12,117 nt of DNA from Lactovum sp047974165 (GCA_047974165.1 JBKECB010000010.1:1-12117); one strand, 5' to 3'; counted from the first letter of the stretch, positions 5,425-11,831 are shown. Numbers and translations are program-made. Notes: generated by a model from the sequence alone, not told the origin.

Positions 5425-6216
5425 TTATTCTTCTGTTTTTCCTTCTACAAGATTTTGTAGCTCTTCAAGTGACTCTGTACTTGCTTCTACATCTTCTTCT
5501 GTTTCTTCTACTGACTCTTTAGCTACTGCATCTTCACCTTGACGGCCTTCGATAACAGCATCAGCAATCATCGCTGTCACTAACTTAACGGCACGAATAG
5601 CATCGTCATTAGCTGGGATAATCACATCGATAGGATCTGGATCAGCATTCGTATCTGTCATCGCAACCACTGGAATTCCTAATGTTTTTGCTTCTTTAAC
5701 TGCGATTTGTTCTTTATGTGGATCGACTACAAACATCAAGTCTGGGATACGAGGCATATCAGCAATACCACCTAAGAATTTATTCAAACGCTCACGCTCT
5801 TTGTTTAAAAGAACAACTTCTTTCTTAGGTAAAACGTCAAAAGTTCCATCTTCTTCCATCTTATTGATAGCTTTTAAACGGCTGATACGTTTTTGGATTG
5901 TTCCCCAGTTTGTCAATGTTCCACCTAACCAACGGCTGTTGATAAAGAACATACCTGCACGAATTGCTTCATCAGCAATAGCTTCAGAGGCTTGCTTTTT
6001 AGTTCCAACAAAAAGAACAACTGCTCCCTGACTTGCAGCATTTTTTACATAATGATAAGCATCATCTGCAAGTTTTACTGTCTTTTGAAGATCGATTACG
6101 TGAATGCCATTACGCTCTGTAAAGATGTATGGCTTCATTTTGGGGTTCCAACGACGAGTTTGATGTCCAAAATGCACACCAGCTTCGAGAAGTTGTTTCA
6201 TTGAAATAACTGTCAT
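5425..6216 (-). CDS. rpsB: 30S ribosomal protein S2
   Basis: S2 joins the small subunit late and with S1 (where present) shapes the mRNA entry platform. The 263-residue product shows the family signatures: MKQLLEAGVHFGHQTRRW from residue 6, KPYIFTERNGIHVIDLQKT, RWLGGTLTNWGTI, PDLMFVVDPHKE, GIPVVAMTDTNADPD and IPANDDAIRAVKL. After the core (about residue 225) there is a Glu-rich tail of roughly 38 residues, a common addition in lactic acid bacteria. An AAGGAG Shine-Dalgarno supports the ATG at 6216 rather than Met6. It heads rpsB-tsf with its own promoter and a leader of about 120 nt that can fold, which suggests S2 autoregulation. Confidence 0.99.
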   Translation of the reverse strand: MTVISMKQLLEAGVHFGHQTRRWNPKMKPYIFTERNGIHVIDLQKTVKLADDAYHYVKNAASQGAVVLFVGTKKQASEAIADEAIRAGMFFINSRWLGGTLTNWGTIQKRISRLKAINKMEEDGTFDVLPKKEVVLLNKERERLNKFLGGIADMPRIPDLMFVVDPHKEQIAVKEAKTLGIPVVAMTDTNADPDPIDVIIPANDDAIRAVKLVTAMIADAVIEGRQGEDAVAKESVEETEEDVEASTESLEELQNLVEGKTEE

Positions 6217-6339
6217 GTTATTTTCTCCTTTTAGTTTTTTCCTCTTTTGATCGTCCTACGATACTGTAACCTAGATTTCTAAGCACTGCAGCAGCGTCTT
6301 ATCAAAATGTGAGATAGTTATCCTCAATTCAGACGACAA
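6217..6339 (-). promoter_or_regulatory. Structured 5' leader of rpsB, possible S2 autoregulatory element
   Basis: The predicted transcript has a leader of about 120 nt. A hairpin with the arms TGAG(G)ATA and TATCTCA lies near the 5' end and is enclosed by a CGTCT/AGACG pairing. A second small hairpin (ATCGT-AGG-ACGAT, 6250-6262) lies about 20 nt before the Shine-Dalgarno. S2 autoregulation through such leaders is known in proteobacteria. I do not recognise this one as a named Firmicutes family, so its role is inferred from position and folding. Confidence 0.5.
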
Positions 6340-6345
6340 CAGTTT

Positions 6346-6374
6346 ATTTTACCTTATTTTTGATAAATAAACAA
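6346..6374 (-). promoter_or_regulatory. Promoter of rpsB-tsf
   Basis: -35 TTGTTT (6374-6369) and -10 TAAAAT (6351-6346) are separated by exactly 17 bp on the minus strand. The -35 lies only 15 bp after the stop codon of the upstream coiled-coil gene, with no terminator between. Confidence 0.72.
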
Positions 6375-6389
6375 GAGATAACTTCTTTT

Positions 6390-7127
6390 TTATTTACCTA
6401 ATAATTTTTTATATTTATTTTTCTTAATGACATTAGAAGGAATAATAGCATCAAAAGAGCGAGTTTCTAAAGAACTATCTTTTTCCTTAGTTTCTTTTTC
6501 TTTTTTCCTTACCGTTTTTGTTGTTGCTGCCTCAATTTTAGATTCTAACTTAGAATCTTCTAATTTTTTAAAGTCATCAGCCACGAGACCCTTCATCTGC
6601 TTTAAGTTTTCTGTAATCTTTTCAAATTTCTCATACTGTTCATAAAAAGATTCTATATTCTCTTGGTAATCCTCTAAATCTTCAGGACGATTTTCTAATA
6701 CTGATTCCAACTTATATTTTTTAGCTTCAATTAGTAACTGTAAGGCCGTCTCAATCATTTGGTCATCTTTTTTATTTGATTCAGAAAGAGAAAAGTAATC
6801 TTCTTCTAAATCCTCAATTTCTTCTGTTAAATCAATAACCTCTTGGTAATAGTTCTCAGCTAACTCTTGCTGAGATAAAATCTTATCTGAAAGTCCTGTA
6901 ATTTCTTGCTCTAATTCTACTAAATGATCCAAAGCTAATTTAACAGGAGTTTTTAAGGTTGATAACTCCTCATTCAATGCTTCGTATTGTTCAGGATTTC
7001 TTTCCACAAGAAGTTTTAATTTTGACAAGGCTCGCTTTGCTTTCTCAGATGAAAAAGGATCTGACTCAATCTTTAAGTTGGAACTTAATTTTTCTAATTC
7101 AGAAATGTCAACAATTTCAAATTCCAT
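6390..7127 (-). CDS. Uncharacterised coiled-coil protein (245 aa)
   Basis: I do not recognise this gene. The 245-residue product has no signal peptide, membrane segment or cysteine, so it is probably a cytoplasmic structural or scaffold protein. Residues 1-25 hold a short acidic start. Residues 26-60 and 62-195 are almost entirely charged helix with heptad-like Leu/Ile spacing and are strongly acidic around 95-115 (IDLTEEIEDLEEDYFSL). A basic, low-complexity stretch follows (residues 201-218), then a short tail (FDAIIPSNVIKKNKYKKLLGK, residues 225-245) ending in a cluster of Lys. A segment at 124-145 (MIETALQLLIEAKKYK) resembles residues 44-60 of the smaller coiled-coil protein upstream, hinting at common ancestry. 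An AAGGAAGAG Shine-Dalgarno supports the ATG at 7127. It is the last gene of the array that starts at ecfA1, 18 bp after the second VOC-Trx gene. No terminator precedes rpsB. Confidence 0.85.
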   Translation of the reverse strand: MEFEIVDISELEKLSSNLKIESDPFSSEKAKRALSKLKLLVERNPEQYEALNEELSTLKTPVKLALDHLVELEQEITGLSDKILSQQELAENYYQEVIDLTEEIEDLEEDYFSLSESNKKDDQMIETALQLLIEAKKYKLESVLENRPEDLEDYQENIESFYEQYEKFEKITENLKQMKGLVADDFKKLEDSKLESKIEAATTKTVRKKEKETKEKDSSLETRSFDAIIPSNVIKKNKYKKLLGK

Positions 7128-7145
7128 TTATCTCTTCCTTCTCTT

Positions 7146-7862
7146 TTAATTTTTTAAAGCTGCCATAACACTTTCAAATTGCTTAAAGCTACCATCCATC
7201 ATTCGACGAATCAAGGCAGTATCCGTTTCTTCAATTGCATACTTTTTCATAATCACTTGTAAATCACTTGATATTTTTGCATTCTGAGTATCTACATAAT
7301 TCAAGGCACTATTCACTGTAGACAACTCTTCTGCAATTTCACGACTAAGCTCTGAGGTAACACGGCCGAAGAAAATCAAAGCATTATCTGGTAAAAATTC
7401 AACATCACGCGCACTGATTAACTTAACACGCTTTAGATTATCAAAATAATTTGCAATTTCTTCCTCAGAAATACCATGCTCAATACGTGGTCCACGTACT
7501 GAAAATTGATTGCCGTCAAAATCATTAAAGTTAAAGGTAAATTCTTCAGCTGCAGGCATGATATCACTAATTTGCTTTGTCTCTGCTGAAATAAGCTCAT
7601 AAGTCAAATCAATATCCTCTACTGAAAACAAAAGACTTGGATTTGAAAGTATAAGTTTTGGATTTTTTTCCTTTACATAGTACTCTTCATAAATTTGTAG
7701 CATTACATTTCCAAACTCAGGGTTTGTCAAAGCAACACTTTCACTTGACTCTAAAGATACACGGTGTATTTCATCAAAGCCTATTGCTGTCCAAAAATTA
7801 ACTGCACGATTAACATTTTTTACATACATCATGACAGTCATCCCATTAATCATTGTATCCAT
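7146..7862 (-). CDS. VOC-thioredoxin-like fusion protein, redox site lost
   Basis: The 238-residue product joins an N-terminal VOC (glyoxalase/bleomycin-resistance fold) domain (about residues 5-125) to a C-terminal thioredoxin-like domain (about 158-235). It is a paralogue of the protein at 8354-9058: the two share the start pattern (TVMMYVKNV against TVILYVDDV), the middle pattern NPSLLFSVEDID and the junction FFGR. In the thioredoxin half, the position of the active-site CPWT is SELS (170-173), and the cis-proline of VPT is replaced (TDT, about 213-215). There is no cysteine in the whole protein, so it cannot act as a thiol oxidoreductase; a binding or scaffold role is likelier. The usual first metal-binding His of VOC enzymes is also missing. 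AGGAG lies 5-6 nt before the ATG at 7862, deciding the start over Met4. The function is unknown. Confidence 0.82.
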   Translation of the reverse strand: MDTMINGMTVMMYVKNVNRAVNFWTAIGFDEIHRVSLESSESVALTNPEFGNVMLQIYEEYYVKEKNPKLILSNPSLLFSVEDIDLTYELISAETKQISDIMPAAEEFTFNFNDFDGNQFSVRGPRIEHGISEEEIANYFDNLKRVKLISARDVEFLPDNALIFFGRVTSELSREIAEELSTVNSALNYVDTQNAKISSDLQVIMKKYAIEETDTALIRRMMDGSFKQFESVMAALKN

Positions 7863-7894
7863 TTTTTCTCCTACTTCTTATTTTTAACTCTTCC

Positions 7895-8341
7895 TTAGTC
7901 CTTAGATTTGAGAAATCTATTTTTTAATTTTGATAAGAAACCTGAATTCTCTTTTTCCTCTTCAAACTCTAATTCGTCTTGTTCTTCTTCGTCTTGTTCT
8001 TCTTCAAAGTCTAAAATACTTTCTTCTATCTGTTCTTCTTCCTCTTCGATATCATCTTTAACTTCTACTTTAGGACTTACCACCGGAAGTTCAAAACTTT
8101 CTTCTTTTAAAGTTTTAATAGATTCAATTTCTTTTTTCCCCTCTAGTGCACGCTCTAGCTCTACAGCTTTTAGTTTATAGACAGAAATTAGACTTTTTAA
8201 GGCACGTTGAATAGATTCATCAACCACATTTTCTACAATCTCAACACGCTGACTTTCATACTTTTTAATTTTTTCCTGAATATCCTTTAATTCTTCCTTA
8301 ATTTTCTCTTGATTTTCTACTTTCTCTAATTGAGCATTCAT
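7895..8341 (-). CDS. Small acidic coiled-coil protein (148 aa)
   Basis: Not recognised. The 148-residue product has three parts. Residues 1-80 are a charged coiled coil with alternating Glu/Lys and regular Leu/Ile. Residues 95-131 are a very acidic low-complexity stretch (mostly Glu and Asp), including an exact duplication of EEQDE. Residues 133-148 (SGFLSKLKNRFLKSKD) form a basic amphipathic tail that could bind a membrane, nucleic acid or an acidic partner. There is no cysteine, signal peptide or membrane segment. A GGGAG Shine-Dalgarno sits 7 nt before the ATG at 8341. It lies 12 bp after the first VOC-Trx gene and 32 bp before the second, so co-transcription is likely. Its layout (coiled coil, charged linker, basic C-terminus) parallels the larger coiled-coil protein at 6390-7127. 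Confidence 0.82.
   Translation of the reverse strand: MNAQLEKVENQEKIKEELKDIQEKIKKYESQRVEIVENVVDESIQRALKSLISVYKLKAVELERALEGKKEIESIKTLKEESFELPVVSPKVEVKDDIEEEEEQIEESILDFEEEQDEEEQDELEFEEEKENSGFLSKLKNRFLKSKD
7973..8002. repeat. Two exact tandem copies of a 15-bp unit in the acidic tract
   Basis: The unit TTCGTCTTGTTCTTC occurs at 7973-7987 and again at 7988-8002. It encodes EEQDE twice on the minus strand. The unit is a multiple of three, so gain or loss of copies would change protein length without a frameshift. Confidence 0.85.
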
Positions 8342-8353
8342 AATCTTTCTCCC

Positions 8354-9058
8354 TTAACCTACAAATTCTGAAAAGCTTTCTCTTTCCTTATCAAACTTTA
8401 CATACATCCCATTAGAAGCACGCTTTATCAAGGTTGGAACTGTCTTGACATCATATTTTCGTCTACTTGGGTGGATTGCATCGGTTCCTTCAGTATCTAC
8501 AAAATACATTGGGACTTTTAAACCGGGAAAATTTTTAGCCATTTGACGGGTCCAAGGACATGTTTTTCTTCCAAAAAAGACATAACTTGGTCTAGAGAGT
8601 TCTTCTAAACTCACAAAATTAATTGGAATCAAATTTCGAATATTCCGGTCAAACTCTGCAAGCTCATCTTCTGTTGCAGGATGATCCATATAATCTCCAA
8701 AAATTGTAAAGGTATTTTTATCTAAATCTGTGAAGGTGAAGAAATACTTTTCACCATAAGCATTTGGCTCAGTTACGGTATAGCCTTTAGTTTTTAGATT
8801 CTGATAAATATCATCGATAAAATCTGCTGAAAATACAAAAGAAGGCTTTGACATTAAGAGTTCTGGCTGAGTCAGACGAATAAAGTCTTTACTATAAAGC
8901 TGAACTCCAGCTCCAATTTCTTGAAAAGTCAAATAAACCATGGTATGCCCATTGCCTAAATCTTGACGAAGGAACTCTTCGCCACCTAGCTGCTCCCAAA
9001 ATATACTGGATGCTGCTACATCATCTACATAGAGAATTACCGTCAGGTCCGTTAACAT
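8354..9058 (-). CDS. VOC-thioredoxin-like fusion protein with single-cysteine CPWT site
   Basis: The 234-residue product joins a VOC (glyoxalase/bleomycin-resistance fold) domain (about residues 1-122) to a thioredoxin-like domain (about 157-230). The VOC half starts TVILYVDDVAASSIFW and ends FFTFTDLDKNTFTIFG. The usual first-strand metal-ligand His is not present, so it may bind a ligand rather than catalyse. The thioredoxin half has VFFGRKTCPWTR with C167 but Thr at the second active-site position, and a probable cis-proline P208 in KTVPTL. C167 is the only cysteine in the protein, so an intramolecular disulfide is impossible; a mixed disulfide with a partner or low-molecular-weight thiol is conceivable. 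The thioredoxin part recalls PedC/BrcD-like bacteriocin accessory proteins, but there is no signal peptide. An AAGGGG Shine-Dalgarno supports the ATG at 9058. It lies 29 bp after ecfT. The domain calls are fairly firm, the function is not known. Confidence 0.85.
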   Translation of the reverse strand: MLTDLTVILYVDDVAASSIFWEQLGGEEFLRQDLGNGHTMVYLTFQEIGAGVQLYSKDFIRLTQPELLMSKPSFVFSADFIDDIYQNLKTKGYTVTEPNAYGEKYFFTFTDLDKNTFTIFGDYMDHPATEDELAEFDRNIRNLIPINFVSLEELSRPSYVFFGRKTCPWTRQMAKNFPGLKVPMYFVDTEGTDAIHPSRRKYDVKTVPTLIKRASNGMYVKFDKERESFSEFVG

Positions 9059-9087
9059 TTTTTACCCCTTTTTTATTTTGCTTATTA

Positions 9088-9891
9088 TTATTTTATCAGA
9101 GCCTTCCATAAAATGAGAAGCAAGGCAATGGCTACAACTGATAATAATAACATTGTATCATTTTTTGTCCATTTTAGCATACGATATTTACTTCTGCCAT
9201 CACCTCCTTGATAACCACGTGCTTCCATTGCCAATGCTAAATCATCAGCCCGACGAAAGCTGGAAACAAAAAGTGGGATTAGGATTGGAATTACTGAGCG
9301 AATTTTTTGAATTAAATTTCCCTCTCCAAAATCCATTCCCCTTGCTCGTTGAGCATTCATTATCATCACTGTATCGTCCATCAAAGTTGGAATAAATCTC
9401 AGACTGATTGACAACATCAGACCAAGCTCATGAACAGGAAATTTTATTTTCTTCAAAGGTGCTAAGCCTAGCTCAATCCCATCTGCCAGAATTAAAGGTG
9501 GAGTTGTCAAAGTCAAAATTGTTGACATAAAAATAATTAATAAAAATCTAAAGAAAATATAAACAGCATTTAACATCGACTCTATCGAAATTTGAATAAT
9601 CCAAAATTTAAAAAGAACCTGCTCACCTGGTGTAAAAAACATTTGAAAAATAACAGTAAATAAAATCAAGCCAATCATTGGACGCAAGCCACGTAAAAAA
9701 TATGAAATTGGAATCTGAGTAAGAACTACTGCTCCTAAGGTATACGCTAAAAGCAAGGCATAACCAAACCAGTCATCGGCTAGAAAAATAACAAATATAA
9801 ATGAAATCATAACCAGTAACTTACTTCGAGGATCTAAACGATGAATGAGACTATTTCCTGGAATATAACGGCCCATTATAAGTTTATCCAT
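9088..9891 (-). CDS. ecfT: Energy-coupling factor transporter transmembrane protein EcfT
   Basis: EcfT is the membrane subunit that couples ATP hydrolysis by EcfA1/A2 to substrate-binding S components for vitamin or metal uptake. The 267-residue product has about five to eight hydrophobic helices (for example around residues 25-38, 43-60, 72-86, 110-128 and 246-262). It carries the two Ala-Arg-Gly coupling motifs that contact the ATPases, QRARGMDFG (residues 181-189) and MEARGYQGG (222-230). The N-terminal YIPGNSLIHRLDPRSKLL is typical. The ATG at 9891 has an AGGAGAGG Shine-Dalgarno located inside the end of ecfA2, and the two genes overlap by 8 bp, indicating translational coupling. No S component lies in the window, so this is a group II module shared by dispersed S proteins. 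Confidence 0.97.
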   Translation of the reverse strand: MDKLIMGRYIPGNSLIHRLDPRSKLLVMISFIFVIFLADDWFGYALLLAYTLGAVVLTQIPISYFLRGLRPMIGLILFTVIFQMFFTPGEQVLFKFWIIQISIESMLNAVYIFFRFLLIIFMSTILTLTTPPLILADGIELGLAPLKKIKFPVHELGLMLSISLRFIPTLMDDTVMIMNAQRARGMDFGEGNLIQKIRSVIPILIPLFVSSFRRADDLALAMEARGYQGGDGRSKYRMLKWTKNDTMLLLSVVAIALLLILWKALIK

Positions 9892-10735
9892 TTGTAATCC
9901 TCTCCTTTATCAGCTTCACTAATTCTTTTCTTTGTATTGGAAGAGTCTCAAAATGAAAGCCCACTTTTTTTAACTTTAAAGCAAAGTCTGTCACGTGAGG
10001 TAAACCAAGATGATGTTCTCTTAAAAAATCTGCGTCTTGAAAAATAAGCTTTGGTTTACCTGAACGAATAATTTTTCCCTTTTCTAATAAGTAAACAAAA
10101 TCAGCATAATCAGCAACATCATTCATATTATGCGTCACAAGTACAACTGTCTGCCCTTCTTGATTAATCTTTTTAAATAAAGCCATCATCTCTAAATGTG
10201 CCTTCGGATCTAAACCAGCAGTAGGCTCATCTAAAACTAAGACTTCAGGCTCCATGGCTAAAATCCCTGCAATAGCTACACGACGCATCTGTCCTCCTGA
10301 AAGTTCAAAGGGAGAGCGTTCAAAAAGACTTTCTTCAATACCAACTTGAAGAAGTTTTTCGGCAGCTTTTTTTTCTGCCTCTTCCTTAGACAGCCCAAAA
10401 TTTTGTGGACCAAAGGCTGCATCTTTTAAAACTGTTTCTTCAAAAAGCTGAGCTTCTGGAAATTGAAAAACAACCCCCACCTTTCGTCTGGCTAGCTTAA
10501 TTTCCTTTTGTTTACTCTCCGGACGAATTTCTAAATCATCAATATAAATAGAGCCTTGAGTTGGTTTTAAAAGACCATTTAAATGCTGGACAAGAGTTGA
10601 TTTTCCTGAGCCTGTGTGACCAATAAGAGCAGTAAAACTTTTTTCTTTAATCTCTAAATTAATATTAAAAAGAGCTTGACTTGCAAAAGGTGAATTGGCT
10701 TGATATTCAAAAGAAACTTTTTTAAATTCTATCAT
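9884..10735 (-). CDS. ecfA2: Energy-coupling factor ATP-binding protein EcfA2
   Basis: This is one of the two ATPases of the ECF transporter. The 283-residue product has Walker A GHTGSGKST (39-47), the Q-loop in VVFQFPEAQLF (88-98), signature LSGGQMRR (145-152), Walker B VLVLDEPT (165-172) and the switch histidine H202 in VTHNM. The LSGGQ and Walker B sites are complete. The extended C-terminal part contains the ECF-specific regulatory region (about residues 225-275). It starts inside the last codon of ecfA1 (ATGA-type overlap of 4 bp) with only a weak purine-rich Shine-Dalgarno, so it is probably translated by coupling. Its ends overlap both neighbours, which makes the three ecf genes a tight unit and fixes subunit stoichiometry. 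Confidence 0.97.
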   Translation of the reverse strand: MIEFKKVSFEYQANSPFASQALFNINLEIKEKSFTALIGHTGSGKSTLVQHLNGLLKPTQGSIYIDDLEIRPESKQKEIKLARRKVGVVFQFPEAQLFEETVLKDAAFGPQNFGLSKEEAEKKAAEKLLQVGIEESLFERSPFELSGGQMRRVAIAGILAMEPEVLVLDEPTAGLDPKAHLEMMALFKKINQEGQTVVLVTHNMNDVADYADFVYLLEKGKIIRSGKPKLIFQDADFLREHHLGLPHVTDFALKLKKVGFHFETLPIQRKELVKLIKERITNG

Positions 10736-11577
10736 TTCTTTTTCTCACTTTCTCTTGCAAGTATTTCTTCAACTAACTCATTATCTGTTAAATATCCTAT
10801 TGGAAGTTTTAAGCCTTCTTTAGAAAGATCTCTTGCAAGACTTGTTGAAAAAGGAACATCAAGGCCCATTTCAATCAACTCCTTTCCCTTAATAAAAAGC
10901 TCTGAGGGTTGGCTCAAACTCACCATTCTTCCAGACTGAAGAACTAAAATCTTATCTGCCTCTGCTGCTTCTTCTAAATCATGAGTAATCGATAAAACTG
11001 TTAGTTGATACTTTTCTTTTATTTCTTTAATTACTTGTATGATTTCTTCTCGACCTTTAGGATCAAGCATTGAAGTTGCTTCATCTAATATCATAATCTC
11101 TGGTCGAAGAGCAATCACACTCGCTAATGCCACACGTTGTTTTTGTCCTCCTGAGAGTCGAGCAGGCTCTTTACTCTTAAAATCATACATTCCCACTTGA
11201 TGCAATGCTTCATCTACTCGTTTTAACATTTCTTCTCGTGAAAAGCCTTGATTTTCTAAGCCAAAGGCAACATCATCTTCAACCGTTGCTCCTACAAATT
11301 GATTATCAGGATTTTGAAAAACCATCCCAATTTTTTTTCGAAGGTCCCAGACATTTTCTTTTGTCAGTAACTCGCCTGCAATCTTTATTTCTCCTGTCTC
11401 AGCTTCAAGCAAGCCATCAATTAATCTTGCTGTTGTAGACTTCCCTGAACCATTCTTACCAATGATTGCCAACCAGTCTCCCTGTTCTACCGAAAAAGAA
11501 AGTTGATCGAGCGTCGCTATTTCTTGTTCCTTTTCATAACGATAGGTTAAATCTGAAATTTCAAGAATCTTAGTCAT
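10732..11577 (-). CDS. ecfA1: Energy-coupling factor ATP-binding protein EcfA1
   Basis: This is the first ATPase of the ECF transporter and first gene of the operon. The 281-residue product has the ABC motifs in order: Walker A GKNGSGKST (40-48), Q-loop MVFQNPDNQFVGATV (85-99), signature LSGGQKQR (141-148), Walker B IMILDEATSMLDP (161-173) and H199 in ITHD. Together with EcfA2 it powers uptake through EcfT and separate vitamin-binding S components. The start at 11577 matches family N-termini (ILEISDLTYRY), but no Shine-Dalgarno precedes it, and a perfect TATAAT ends only 7 nt upstream. If that box is used, the mRNA would begin at or within a nucleotide of the ATG. The gene overlaps ecfA2 by 4 bp. 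Confidence 0.96.
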   Translation of the reverse strand: MTKILEISDLTYRYEKEQEIATLDQLSFSVEQGDWLAIIGKNGSGKSTTARLIDGLLEAETGEIKIAGELLTKENVWDLRKKIGMVFQNPDNQFVGATVEDDVAFGLENQGFSREEMLKRVDEALHQVGMYDFKSKEPARLSGGQKQRVALASVIALRPEIMILDEATSMLDPKGREEIIQVIKEIKEKYQLTVLSITHDLEEAAEADKILVLQSGRMVSLSQPSELFIKGKELIEMGLDVPFSTSLARDLSKEGLKLPIGYLTDNELVEEILARESEKKK

Positions 11578-11584
11578 AGTTTTT

Positions 11585-11590
11585 ATTATA
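11585..11590 (-). promoter_or_regulatory. -10 box of the ecfA1 operon, predicting a leaderless mRNA
   Basis: A consensus TATAAT on the minus strand ends 7 nt before the ecfA1 ATG, within TATAGTATAAT. No clear -35 lies 16-18 bp upstream. Sigma-A start sites usually fall about 7 nt after the -10, which here is the first base of the start codon. Confidence 0.5.
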
Positions 11591-11831
11591 CTATATCTCG
11601 ATACTTTATTCTATTTTTAGCTCAAAAGAATCAAGTTATCATAAGCTTATCGAAAGTTTTATCTTTAAATTACTAAGAATAAAATAATCTAAGTTAAGAA
11701 ATAGGACATTTATCTTTTTAATAATTTTAAAACTGGAAGACAGGTTATTTTTCAGTCTTATTTTCATTTCTTGTCTATTTCTAAATTGATAATTTCATTT
11801 ATTAATTTTTTACTCTTTTTTCACCTTCTAC
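11591..11831. other. AT-rich divergent intergenic spacer without a recognisable gene
   Basis: This spacer lies between the divergent ecfA1 and lipoprotein genes. I see no credible reading frame, tRNA or repeat array. The only symmetric elements are a 10-bp palindrome, ATAAGCTTAT (11641-11650), and a weak imperfect hairpin around 11730-11755 followed by five T. The hairpin could end a short plus-strand RNA, but no promoter for one is evident. Confidence 0.6.

Noticed and set aside
5286..6204. Plus-strand open frames opposite tsf and rpsB
   Set aside because: They are antisense to conserved ribosomal and EF-Ts codons, with no ribosome binding sites and hydrophobic or Ser-rich noise.
7908..8180. 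Ser-rich plus-strand frame
   Set aside because: The Ser runs are the complement of the Glu/Asp codon tract of the real minus-strand gene.
8354..9058. Bacteriocin accessory protein (PedC/BrcD) or glyoxalase I enzyme
   Set aside because: There is no signal peptide, bacteriocin gene or second cysteine for the former, and the metal-ligand pattern of glyoxalase I is missing for the latter.
9153..9395. Plus-strand frame opposite ecfT
   Set aside because: It is antisense to the conserved EcfT C-terminal region with both Ala-Arg-Gly motifs, so it is a shadow.
11730..11755. Imperfect hairpin with following T-run in the divergent spacer, considered as an sRNA terminator
   Set aside because: The stem has a mismatch or bulge and no promoter is visible upstream on the plus strand, so it is not called as an RNA gene.
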